Positions 11,231-28,755 of a stretch of 64,000 nucleotides of DNA are shown in pieces. Origin of the DNA: Cloeon dipterum. Lineage: Eukaryota; Arthropoda; Insecta; Ephemeroptera; Baetidae. Location of the stretch: the NCBI RefSeq assembly GCF_949628265.1, contig NC_088790.1:23626545-23690544 (forward strand), in the 5' to 3' direction. The translations under genes were made by a program, and so were the position numbers. A model generated the notes under the pieces. It was not told where the DNA came from, made no database searches, and saw only the letters and a list, made by a program, of their open reading frames with translations. Each line of letters opens with the position of its first letter. Position 1 is the first letter of the stretch.

Positions 11231-12017
11231 CACGATTCTTCGTGAGTAATTTTTCGCGCGTGAAATGCAATTAAAACTTCTTTACAGCGTACATTTTCCT
11301 TCGCAATTTGTCCTCATAACCCGTTCCTATGGAAACGGAATTAAACACGTAAGCTCGTCTCATATTGCGTGCTTTTTATTAATATGTATATGATTTCAAA
11401 GAAAAACGCTGCTCACACTCAGGGTCGTTTGAATTTTCATTTCAATGAATAAAATGCGTGGTTTATTTAACCGATATTCAGAGGGGTTGAAATTTTGAGG
11501 ACTTTTGGTCGTGCCAATAAAACGTGGGCAACGCATGCGCCACGTGCGCTGCTCGGTAATTGCTTTGCGCCACCCCAATTCCCCTTTTGAGAAAAATACA
11601 TTATGTTTTAAAAACAAAAAATCATACTGTAGGCTTTCTTCCCCATTTAAAAGACAGTGGAATTTAATTTTAATTATTTTTAAGTTTTATTTTCAAATTA
11701 AATAAATTGGTTTAAAATTTTGTGCAAATTTTTTTGAGGAGATTTCGAAATGCCGTGTTTTTGGCAGGGCGTGTTTGTCGGTGGCGGCGGCGGCGGCGCT
11801 TTTGGCAAGAGCGCGTTCATGGTCTAGGTCCTGCTTGCTTTCCTCGGGAAATAACGGCGGTATTGATTTTCCGTCGAGGAGGTGTGAGCGAGTGAGCGAG
11901 CGAGGCAGCCAGCCGCCAGCTTGGTCGCTCTCTGCTGCTGCTGCTGGATATGTTTTCACAAATAGGTTAGCGCCAGCCAGTTGGGTGTTGTTGCTCTTCG
12001 AGATGAGCTAAGCCAAC
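11231..12017. promoter_or_regulatory. Divergent promoter region, coiled-coil gene and TULP4
   Basis: The 787-bp spacer contains a GCATGCGC site (11533-11540, NRF1/Ewg type) directly followed by a CACGTG E-box (11541-11546). A GC-rich tract at about 11760-11960, with GAGCGAG repeats and a CTG run, is probably TULP4 5' UTR. Shared bidirectional control is inferred from the head-to-head layout. Confidence 0.5.
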
Positions 12018-15000
12018 ATGCATCTGCACTTCGAGAGGAACCTGAACGCCAAGTGCGACTGCTCCATCCTGTCCCTGACGTGGATGGGAAAAGTACCTGA
12101 TGAGCTGCCGGAGGTACGCCTTTTTGCTTTTTACTGCGTAGCCAGGTGCTTAACACGATTTACAATGTGATCCACTAAGAGAGGCAACGGTCGATATATT
12201 TTTAATTCCGCACTGACTCGAAACGAGGGCAATATTTGGTATGTAATTGGCTCTGGCGAAATGGAGCGTTGCATCATTCGCCACTGTTGCTGTTGCACCA
12301 CATTCAATTAATTTAAGTACTTGAGGGTTTTAGTACAATTTCTTTTGTTTATTTGTTCTAGTTCAGACGTTAAAGATAGAAATATTTCATCTGGAAAATT
12401 ACCAGAGCTGTAAACATATTTAAAATTTAATAAAACTGAACTGATAAAGGTGCTAGCAGAAAAATGTGCAAATATTTTTATTTCGAAAGGGATTTGACTC
12501 TCAAAATTTCTGGGTTTCGTTACTTTTAAGTTACTGTGCATGGAAATGTTGTAATTTTTTTTGTAGTTATTAAGTCGGACTTTTTTAAACGGAAGGACAA
12601 CAATTTCTGACATTTAAAATTTACTCTTTTCTCATTTTTGAATGCAAATAAGATCATACCTATCAATGTACTTTCTAGTTTTCTGAATTATTACTTTTTA
12701 TTTTGAAACGTTCGGATTTTAAGAAATTTTTACGATTTTTTTTGTTTCTTACAAATTTAAAAAATTGTGCAACAACAATGAAACGCAGAAATAAAAATTA
12801 AATTTGATTTTTCGTTAAATAGGAAACCACTTCTGTTTTTATTTATTTGAATAATTTTTGTTGCAGTTTTTAGCAAAAAAAACAGCTAAAAACTGGGTCA
12901 AATTCTTCACTCTAATTAATTAATTTAAAGCATAAAATGGGATGAAAAAATTAATAAATATTTAATTTTTTAAGGCTTGAAATTCAACTAATCGTGCTCG
13001 TTTCAAGTAACAAGCAACAGAAAAATAATTGAAAAAAAACCTAAACTAAACGTTGGCTCACGTTGTTGAGCGCTCGCTTTGCGTGCAATTGCTTCGTGAG
13101 AATCCGAGCGGTGTTTGGGGTCAATTGCGGGCTGGTTTGCGCCTACATTTTGATTCTCCTGCATTACAATGACGAGTCCATTTGAATTTGGGAGGATTGC
13201 GATGGCTTTCCGACTAGCTACTTTCTGGCTTTCTCCTTTCCAGCATGCGTGAATTAATTTTATGGAACATATTTTGTCACATTTATCGCTCCCTCACAAT
13301 CATATAATTGAAATATTCAAATTGGGAACCAAAAAATAGTCTTATTAGGGGTTATCACGGCTTCACCATCTTCGTGTCAAAATTTGTGTTTTAAGGTAAA
13401 AATCTATTGGTTTATGACTAGCTTTTCTACAAAATTCGGAATTTCAGCCTAATTTAAAGTAAAAAAATTATGCGTTCCTTGATCTAATTTATTTTGAATT
13501 AATGCAAAATAAAACAAACCTCGCATTCCTTCTCTATTCTACTAAAAATTCCAGTTAAAAATGCACGGTTTATTCATATTATTTCACATTTTTCGAGGCA
13601 AAAGCTTGGCAAATATTTTTTTAAGGCAGGCGTTGCTAAAAAATTCGTGATTTTCGACCTAAACAAATATAATTTAAACCAGGAAATTGATGCGGTTCTG
13701 ACCCATTTTGCCTTGGTGTAATTTATTTTGAATTAATGCATTTCGACACGTTGATCAAGTCTAAGTTATTCCAATGTTTATTCATGAGTTTATTACTACG
13801 GTTGGCAGTATTAATAATGAGGGCGCATGTTGTGTGTTGTGTGTGTGTGACATGCAGGATGAAGGTTGGAAGCTGAGCAGGACAAATTACTACCAAGAAG
13901 GCTGGCTGGCGGCGGGCAACGTGCGGGGCATTGTCGGCGTCACCTTCACCACTTCGCACTGGCGCAAAAATTCAGAGTTTCCCCTGAGAACCAACTACAA
14001 CCTTCGAGGACACCGCTCAGAGGTCGGTTGCGTTATTTTTATTTCCAAATTAAAATTAAGCAATGTACAAAAAAAATTGCAGATAATTCTAGTGAAATGG
14101 AACGAGCCGTACCAAAAACTGGCGTCGTGCGACAGTTCTGGAATTATTTTCGTGTGGATCAAGTACGACGGCCGCTGGAGCATAGAACTAATCAACGATC
14201 GCAACACCCCAGTCACTCACTTCTCATGGTCGCACGACGGCCGCATGGCCCTCATTTGTTATCAGGTTCGCGCAATTCCATTTCAGCTTTATGCAACCCG
14301 CGCAATCCACGTAACAAACCGGTTGCATAACCCCCGATCGGCGGCCGCCTTTGTTTCGAAAAATAATCAGCACAAAAATGAACACAACGATTGCTGAATC
14401 AGTTTTTGCTCTCAATGTGTGCCACAAAAGAGTGATTCCTTTCAGAAAAACGTTCAGGAAATCAGTCTGGTCTTTGTTACAAAAACACTTGGATTCTTGG
14501 ATCAGGTTTTAGCTCTGCAGCTCTCTCGGAAACAAATGTTTTTGAGCTAAAGCAACACCGTCCATTTGTTGAGGCAACAATAAAAAATAATTTTTAAATG
14601 ATCCAGTGCTGGTTAGTTTCAAAAGAGTGTAACAGTTAATTGCAGGCTGTGCAATATAGAATTAGCAGACAAATGTAATTTATGAAAATGATTTATTTAT
14701 TCATTATTTTGTAAACACCATGTTAATAATTGCCAGAAAGATTGGGACGCGTATTTCCACAAAAAATAGCCTTTTGTTAACGAAATAATGAATAAATAAA
14801 TCATTTTCATAATTTACATTTCTCTGCTAATTGTATATTCCACAATCTACAATTAATTGTTACAAGAGAGACAAAAATAAACAGTTTTTAACTGTTAATT
14901 GTTTTAGTATAGTTATTTTTAAATTCTATTTAATTTAATTTGATTTCAACGTCAAATTGAATTGTTTCACAAAATAAATTTGAAATATTTGTTCGTTTTT

Positions 15001-18000
15001 ATATCTTTAAGTTTGAGAGTTTAGTCTCGTTTGTTCTATATTTTTGTAACCTTTCATAGATAATTTTATCACAATCAGCAATTTTTATTCTTGGACGTTC
15101 TCGTAGAAAATCCCTGGAGAGGAAACTTAGAGTATTAATTATACGTTTTAGTTTTAACGAACTGATTAAAAGCGCTCAATGCTTCACAATTTAAGAGAAA
15201 TAACCAGTTTTTAAATTTTAAAACTTGGTAAAAAGAAAATTAAAGAGCACGCGGCTACTGATAAATTGCCCCAAAATGATTTACAAGGAGTCGAATTAAA
15301 TTTTTATATTTTCTTATTTTAAATTGACTTATAAGATTGCACAAAAATTTGTATCAACAGGTAAATAGGAAAGATACAGCAAAATGTTTTTATAAATAAA
15401 ATTTCTAAAAATGTCAAGGCCTTGAACATATTCTGAAATATCATATTTTTAGAATATAGAACGACCCATCGTATTAAATATTGTCTACGATACCTTAAGT
15501 TCAATTTAAATAAAAAAAAAATCCTTCACACCTCCGTAAAATGATAAAAAAATACTTTATCATCAGCAACAGTTTCTGCTTTTTTCCAATAATTACGATT
15601 ACTCAAAATAAATTTTGGACTGCGTCTTGATCAGGACGGATTCGTGCTGGTGGGGTCTGTGGCCGGGCAGCGCTACTGGTCGTCCATGCTGAGCCTGGAG
15701 TCGACCATCACGTGCGGCCTGTGGACGCCGGACGACCAGCAAGTGTACTTCGGCACCACGTCGGGCCGTCTGATCGTGATGGACGTGCACGGCGCCATGG
15801 TGTCGCAAATTCAGCTGTGCCAAGACTTCGGGCCGATCGTCTCCATGGCCTGGAGCTGCGAAAAGTTTAAGATGGAGGAAAATGAATCTGACACTACTAG
15901 TCCATGTAAATAAATTCCTTAAAATCAATTTATTAAACTGATTTTTTTCTCATTCTCAGATCACAACCGGGGTTTCGTGCTGGCGGTTTGCTTCAAGAAC
16001 GGCAACATTTTGCTGATGAAGAGCTTCGACGACGTGTCTCCGATCCAGCTGCAGACCGGACTGCTCGGCGTGTGCATCGAGTGGAGCAACTCGAGGCAAC
16101 TGCTGGCGGTGGCGGGCACCAAAGCATCGACCGTGCCTTCCGACAGCCAGACGAACGTGCTCCAGTTCTACTCCGACAACGGAGTGCTGATCCACTCGAC
16201 GGCCATTCCGTACAGGCAGGTAATGCGTAAAACGTGCCCAAGACGCGATTTATTTCTTCAGATTTTTCCTAAGCTAAAAACGATAAAATTCAATTAAATG
16301 CTTCTGACTTTTATTCTGACGAAATTCTTGACGATTTCCAGTCCAACGTGACCGCCCTGACTTGGGGCCACAACGACAAGCGCCTTTTTATCGCCACGGG
16401 GTGCCAGATGCACATCGCCTGGGTGTCGACGAGAATTGCCAGCCTGCAAATGCTCAGCGGTTTGAAAACGCACATGCAGCTGAAGTCCGAGAGCCAGGTG
16501 CCGGCTCTGCCCCTTCCGCCCAGAATTCGAGTTTTTCTGTCGAACCTGTTTGCTCAGACTATCAGAGTTAGTGAGGTGTGTGCGATCGGAAATCGAGGCT
16601 TGCAATTCGGTTTAATTTTTACATTTGAATATGCGCAGTGCTACCTGCCAGAAATCAATCAGATGCGCCAGTTCGTCAGCAGACCGCCGAGTAAAAACTT
16701 CCGGCTGTACTGCACCATGATCAGACACGACGAAGACACCAATCTGACTGCTGGAACCTGCTATACTTTGTACTTGGAATTTTTAGGAGGACTAGTCCCT
16801 CTGCTCAAGGGCAAGAGGACCAGCAAAATCAAACCAGAATTTGTGATATTTGACCCTCAAGTGGAAGGTTCGCAGTTTTTAATTTCCTCGTGGGGAAATT
16901 TTCATCCGTTTTCGGCTTTGAAGCGATTCCCATGTAAAATTCCGTTAAGATTTTTAACTTTCAGAGCTGTGGAACTTGCTAACTCAGTTGAATTGAAAAT
17001 TTCCCTCTTTTGAAATGCTATTAAAACACCATAATCACTCTCGCCCTTGGTTATTAGCGCGAATTTTAATTATTGTGGACGAAAGGCTGGGTTTTCAGCT
17101 GTAACTTTGCGAAAAGATGTGCAAAAATTTCATCCCTTTTTAATATAAATAAGTCTTTCAACGAGAATATATTTTTCTTAAAAAAAAAAACTAAATGAAT
17201 GCAATCGTTTCTTATTGTAGAGGGGGTGACATACGAGAAGGGATGAATTCCTTCCAACATCAAAATCTGATATTATTTAATGTCCAAAAAATGTTTTCAA
17301 TTTTTCGCACAACTTTGGAATTCGCAAGCACCCCCACATTAATAACCAAGGGCTAGACCAGCACTTCTTGATCACAAAATTAATATTTTTATCTTTTTTT
17401 TTAACTTCGGCAGAGACGGAATTGTTAGACGTGACAAAGCTGCGCTTGAATGACGTGTCTCCAAACGGCCGGTTGACGTCCGACTCGTCCGACTCGGACA
17501 TGGACGACGGTTGTGCCAGTCCGCGGGTCCAAATGAGACAAAGGCGGTGCCGGCGGGCGCACGAGAAACGGGACCTCGTAGAAATCGATGATCTGACTTA
17601 TGTAGATATTTTACCAGAGGTCGGTGCTGTTTTCTATTCATCGCAATTTTCGCTGAGCTGTGACAATAATTTTAGTACGCCAGGCTGGTACAAGTGACGT
17701 CCAACATTTGGGGAACGAAATTCAAAGTGCACGGCCTGGCAAAGTCGTTGCCCGAGAACCTGGGACACGTGAGTGCACACTATTCTTTGTTCGCCATTAC
17801 CGTGTGTGCTTGATTGTATTTTCGCTTCGTTCAAAAGATAACCTACAAAACGTCGTTGCTGCATCTGCAACCGAGGCAAATGACGCTGGTAATGACTGAG
17901 CTCGGTGATGACGTTGTTCTCGGACCCGACCCAAATTTCAACCCTCATCTCTTTTCTGAGGATGAGGACGAAGGTATGCAATAGGTTTAAAACAATTTTG

Positions 18001-21000
18001 TTATTGATAAATAAATTTAAATAGAGTTGATAACCTCATTACGAAGGTAACGGACTTGCACAGAATATAATTTTGTACTTTTTTCATTAAAATGCAATCT
18101 TACTTCACCTGAATGTAAGTTAAATCTGTATTATTATTTATTTTTTACAACAAAATAACACAAAATCAATCTTAAAATTAATATGAATTAGTAAAAATCA
18201 AAATGTCAAGTAGTTATTTCCTAGTAAAGCATTATTTTCTGTTGTAAATTTCATCGATTTTGTCCTCCGACTGTTTTTTCAGTTTAAAATTGGAATTAAA
18301 ACACCATAAAAAGTTTATTATTGATCTTAAATTGTCGTTTGTGTGTAATATTATTAGCGGCGAGCGAAGTGGATCAACGGAGCCTCCCGCTGACGGACCT
18401 GGCCCTGCCGATCGCGCCGATGACGCCGCGTCCGGCCGGCGAGTCGCGGCGCCTGCAGCAGCAGTCGTCGCGCAGCTCGCGGCCCAGCACCAAGGCGACC
18501 GAGAATTCCGCCAGCCTGCAGCGGGCACCCAGTTCGCTGCCACCCCTGTGCGGGGGTGAGCCCCAAACGCCCAAGCACACCGTCGCGCCGCGCGAAGACC
18601 TGCCCTCCGAGCCCAGCACCAGCATGCGGGTCAAGTCGTCCATCAAGGTTAATTCAACAAAAAAATATTTAGACAAAAAGGGAATTTAAAAATTACTTTA
18701 AATTAAAGAAACTCACTTCGACAGGAAGATTTTTGGAAGAAAATAATTTTGCTTCTAGAAGGAATAACAACCAGTCTGATTTATTCATCATTAACAAACC
18801 CACACAGACTTTTCTGGGCTATTTTTTTAAATTCGTAAAATTCTAATTATATAATAAAATTATATTATTTTTAGGTAGTTTTTTTTAAGAATTTGTCCAC
18901 CAAAAAAATTAAAACAAAATTTAAGAAATGGTAACTGCAAAAATCTTGAATTGATTTTTTTTTCAAAATTCCAAAAATAGAGAAAGAAGTTACCTCAATT
19001 GATTATTAATTTAATATTTGGATGGAACGGATACAATTTATTTCTGGCCCTTCGATATTATCTCTTTTAAAATAACGCATATAGTTGTAACAATTTAATT
19101 TTTAATTAAAAATAAAGATGTCAAAATTATACGCATTACAAAAATCTGTAGGAACGAATAAAAAATTTCTTCCGGCTGAAAATTAATTTTGAAAGTGGGA
19201 AACTTTATAAATAATATCAGTAATTTTGTAAAAAAAAATAATATTTTCAGGTGGCAAGCCAATTGGACGAGGCAAAGGAGCAGAGCCGGACGAAGCGTCG
19301 GGAGAAGCAGGCGTGCAGCCACAAGCAGGCGGTGTCGTCGCTGTGCAAGGAGGAGGAGGCGGCAGCGGCGGCGGCTGTGGCGGCGGGGGCAGTGACGGCC
19401 CCCGGGCGCGGCCCCACGGTGGTCAATCCGTCCACGTACAGCATCCTGCTGGATCCAATGGTGCGCTCGTGCAGCGTCGGCTACCTCGACCTGGTCGACC
19501 TGACGCTCAACTCGCACGGCCCGCTCGGCGACCCCGCCGACGCGCCCCCCAAGCGGCTCGTGTTGGTGCACAAGAAGGAGCAGCCGAAACCGAAACTCAG
19601 CAACTGCGGCAAGAGCAAGAGCTTTGACTCCAGCGAAATCTTCCCCTCGGCAGAAAGAAAGAAGCAGGCTCGCGGAAACGCCAACATGGTTAGGCGCTTT
19701 TCAATTTTCAAAATTATATATGAGGAGATATTTTATTTGTTCGATATTTTGAACTAAATTTGAGAATTTTATTTTATTTAATTTTACATTTTGTAAACAA
19801 AGATAAAAACGCAGCCTAATCTTTTTTGCAATTTTTTAGGTGGGAATAATTTTTATAAAACTTTGAGAACGCAATATCTCACCCCCTTCCGGTCCAATTT
19901 AAAAAATAAAATGTGCTTTGGATTCCTCTCATGGAGGCCAATTGAATGGACACTAATTCTCTAATTCTAAGGTTAAAAGCTTATTCAAATATTTTTTGTT
20001 TTTCGTAACTTTAAAAAAATTAAATTTAAAAAAATTAAATTTTTGAAATCCCGAAAATCCCCTCATAATTAGTCCTAAGGAACGTGTGAACTTGTGTGAA
20101 AATTTCAGAATATACATATTTTTCCTTTTTGAGAAATGTCAATTTGAAAATGAAATAAAAATCGATTTTTGGAAATATTCGCATTTCCAATTATCAGCTT
20201 TAAATGGTAAGAATTGCAAAAACTACACACCGTTAGACTCATCTCGGCCTCTTAAATTTAACTGCAGGGTTTAGGGGGTGCGAACCCCACCCCTTTCAAA
20301 TTCCTAATTAAATTTTAACAGCGAAATAACCATTACAACTCAATTATCCCTGAAAAGTTAATCTTAAACCGTCCAAAATCCACAAAAAACTCGTCTAGAC
20401 ACACCCTTATGAACTGAAGGGGTTAAAGGGGTATATAAACTTTTAGGGATACGTTTGAATTTTGTTAAAAAAATTCAGGGTTTATAATTTTATTTTGTAA
20501 GCCCTAAAAATTCAATTACAATTTTTATATCATCACACTTTTTGATTTAAAATTTTTTGCTTTTTGTAATTTATTTTTCATAATATTCTTAAATAAATAT
20601 TCAACAGTTTTTATTCCAAACATTACTTTAAGAAAAAAATGTTTGCAAAGATATATAAAATTAAATGTAGCTATCTAAATTAAATTTTTGCAATCAGGTG
20701 AATTTTTACGCAGTTTTTAAAGTGTTTTTAATATAACAAAAATTTGTTGATTTTTTTTAAATTAGAGAGCGTTATAATTCAAACTTTAGTGTTCTGTAAA
20801 TTACATAAACTCTTCTTTGTTTGCAGACTTTCCAGAAATCGCAGGTGACGCGGAAGCCGGTGCAGAAGAAGGAAGTGGAGCAAACGGAAAATAAAGACTT
20901 AAAGGCCGAGGACCATGTTTTTGTGAACCAAAACGACGGACTGGCGAGCAGCGCGACCGAACACAATAATCACACGTCGCGACTGCCGCACAGTTCGCCG

Positions 21001-23022
21001 GCCAGTCCAGCCTTAGGAAAGAAGAAAAGGAACCAGTCTCCCCTGAGGTGCGTTTAAAACCATTCTTATACGCAGCTAAAACAAAAAACAACTTCGCACA
21101 CACGCTTAAAACGCTGAGCATGGCCAGCAAAACTTTATTATTACATTTATTTGCACTTTACGCGAGCACAATGGTTTTATTAACACTTTCTCTTTCTTCT
21201 CTTGGCTTGTTTTAGAAGCTTTGCTTTGGATTGCAGGAGACACCTTCTCAACTCACCCTTGTTGTCAAGGCGTGTGTGGAAAAACCGCAACACAAATGAA
21301 AGTTCCGACGACGAAGTTGCGTGTCCTAACGAGGAAGTGATAAACGGGCGCAACTTTCGAGATCTCGAAACCTTTCAGAAAGCGCAGTTAAGACAAAAGG
21401 TCCGAAATTCCTTTTTTTTCAAAGCAAAAAACTTATATATATATATATTACTTTTCATTTGTGAATAGTTAAGAAAAGGAAAAAACGACCCTCCCTCCGT
21501 ACCTGCTGCTGCGAGGCACAGGGAATTTGTGATGCATAACAAGGCCCCCATGTGGAACGAGAACAGCCAGGTTTATCAGCTCGACTTTGGCGGCCGCGTC
21601 ACGCAGGAGTCGGCCAAAAACTTTCAGATTGAATTCCGAGGAAAGCAGGTACGGCTCCAAAAACTCGAGTTTATTCACCATGCTCTACATTTTTCTAATT
21701 CAACCAGTGACAAAAGGGGCTATTTTTTCGAAAAATTTAAAATGGTTTCAGCTTTTTTAAAGAGGAATGATACTGGAAAAGCCTGGAAAATGCTTGTTGC
21801 CAGTGCAAAAACTCATCCCTTATGATTAAGTTAAAACCCAAATTGACCTAAGAAGCACTCTGTAATATTCTGAGAAAGTTGGCTGGAAAGTTGCCGTGCT
21901 TTTCAAATGGTAATAGCTGTCTCCTTACTTGAAATCCGATTTAATTTCAAAACCAAGAGTTTCCCAAATAAGTGGCATACACCGTCAGACAGATCTCGAC
22001 GAGAGGAATCGGAATATGCCAAGAAAATATGTTCAAGCACTGTAAATTTTGGAGAAAATTGGCAAAATTTGAATTTTTATTGTAGGAAGGTCCTTTTTTT
22101 ATTACTGCAAATTGTTGAACAAATTGTTTATCGCTCAATTGTTTAAGGCATCCAACAATTTAAATAATTTTCAATTGTTGCCCAGTATCATTCCACTTTA
22201 ACAGTGTGAGCAGGGCGCTTTAATCCATGAAATTCGGCCTTTGATTTGAAGGTTTAAAGAGAGACTGTGATTTTAAGACCAAAAATAAATTTTAATTGCT
22301 GTGGTTGAAAAAAATAACCATTTTTTTCGGAAAATCTACATTTTTGTCGAAAGTTTCTATTTTATCGAAGTTGAATAATGTTATTAAAGATTATGTTTTT
22401 GCTTAACAAATGATGTCTTAAATATTTTCTGAGCCAATTTTATTCATTTATTTTGTTTTTATGAATAATACGATTAAAAGAGGTCAAGAGTGTTTGTTTT
22501 ATTATAAAGTACAAATATTGCGTTGTATTATTTATTGTTCTCTGACTAACAATTAAATTAATATATAATATGTTTGAAATTGAAGCCACATCTTGCATTG
22601 AAACCATGAATATTTTTATATTTGCTTTCTCAACAATAAAATTCAACCTGAAATTTAAATATATTGACAACTTTGTTCTAATCTCTATGAATTTTAAAAT
22701 GAAATATATATATAGAATCAGAAATTATTTGGGAATTTTCCTCTAAAATAAACTACAAGTTACAAGACAGCAATTTTTTAAATTAAAAAAAAACAAGCTC
22801 AATCTTCTCAGGCATAAAATTCCAGGAAAAAAGCAAAAATACCCCATTAAACTGAATATTCTGGTCACTACGAGTTATTTTTAATGATATATTCTCGTTT
22901 TGCAGGTTATGCAGTTCGGCCGAATTGACGGAAATGCTTACACGCTTGATTTCCAATATCCTTTCTCAGCCCTCCAAGCTTTTGCAGTTGCACTCGCCAA
23001 TGTTACTCAACGTCTGAAGTAA
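12018..23022 (+). CDS. Tulp4: Tubby-like protein 4 (WD repeats, SOCS box, tubby domain)
   Basis: Sixteen exons: 12018-12113, 13858-14022, 14083-14265, 15635-15905, 15960-16219, 16342-16566, 16639-16867, 17414-17619, 17676-17768, 17838-17973, 18358-18647, 19251-19688, 20827-21047, 21216-21399, 21469-21648 and 22906-23022. They sum to 3294 nt, or 1097 residues. Residues 1-365 form WD-type repeats ([20 protein letters not shown]). A SOCS box lies near 380-415 ([16 protein letters not shown]). The tubby fold begins with [18 protein letters not shown] and is interrupted by a Ser/Pro/Ala-rich insert (about 620-1000) before the tubby box ([30 protein letters not shown]) at the C-terminus. In the family, the SOCS box recruits a cullin-RING ubiquitin ligase; substrates are not evident here. 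Long introns carry a hairpin (14628-14863) and repeats (19905-20305). Confidence 0.93.
14628..14863. repeat. Inverted repeat with ~88-bp arms in Tulp4 intron
   Basis: The left arm (14628-14715) and the reverse complement of the right arm (14776-14863) match through TATGAAAATGATTTATTTAT and beyond, with scattered substitutions and a loop of about 60 nt. It lies inside the 14266-15634 intron. It resembles a MITE and could fold into a long intronic RNA hairpin. Confidence 0.75.
19905..20440. repeat. Dispersed repeats C and A in Tulp4 intron
   Basis: TGCTTTGGATTCCTCTC at 19914-19930 and GTGTGAACTTGTG at 20083-20095 recur in the same order and similar spacing at 63744-63909. They are followed by a repeat A copy at about 20195-20305 (AATTGCAAAAACTACACACC) and a partial echo near 20395-20440. 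The arrangement suggests C and A may be parts of one larger element. Confidence 0.6.
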
Positions 23023-28375
<5,353 letters not shown>

Positions 28376-28755
28376 TAAAACTACACGAATAAATGATATA
28401 TACAATAAATTCCAAAGGTATTCTTCAGTAAAGGCACTTAATACACGATATATAGTTGCTGTGCAACAGAGGCTGAAATAATGAAACTGTTGTTCCGTTT
28501 AACCAAATACAGCATAATCAGCTAGCAAAAGCATATTATTCTTTTATTTGTGAGCCTTTGACCAATAATAGCAGTCTTCTCCATACTTACAAGGGGAACA
28601 TCTTTTAAGATTTCCAGAGTTGATACACAAAGAAGTCTCGGGTACACATTTAATGAAATAACTAATGACTAAAAACGGCTTTTTAAACACGTCGAGCAAA
28701 TTTTGTGAGAAAGATAAAAACTAGAAGTGATGAATCTCCATATATTCATGTCCTT
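28376..28755. other. Convergent 3' flanks of Nak and Ppme1
   Basis: The plus strand carries AATAAA at 28388-28393 and again near 28404, just after the Nak stop. The minus strand carries AATAAA (TTTATT at 28543-28548), suited to Ppme1. No further coding sequence is seen. Confidence 0.55.
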
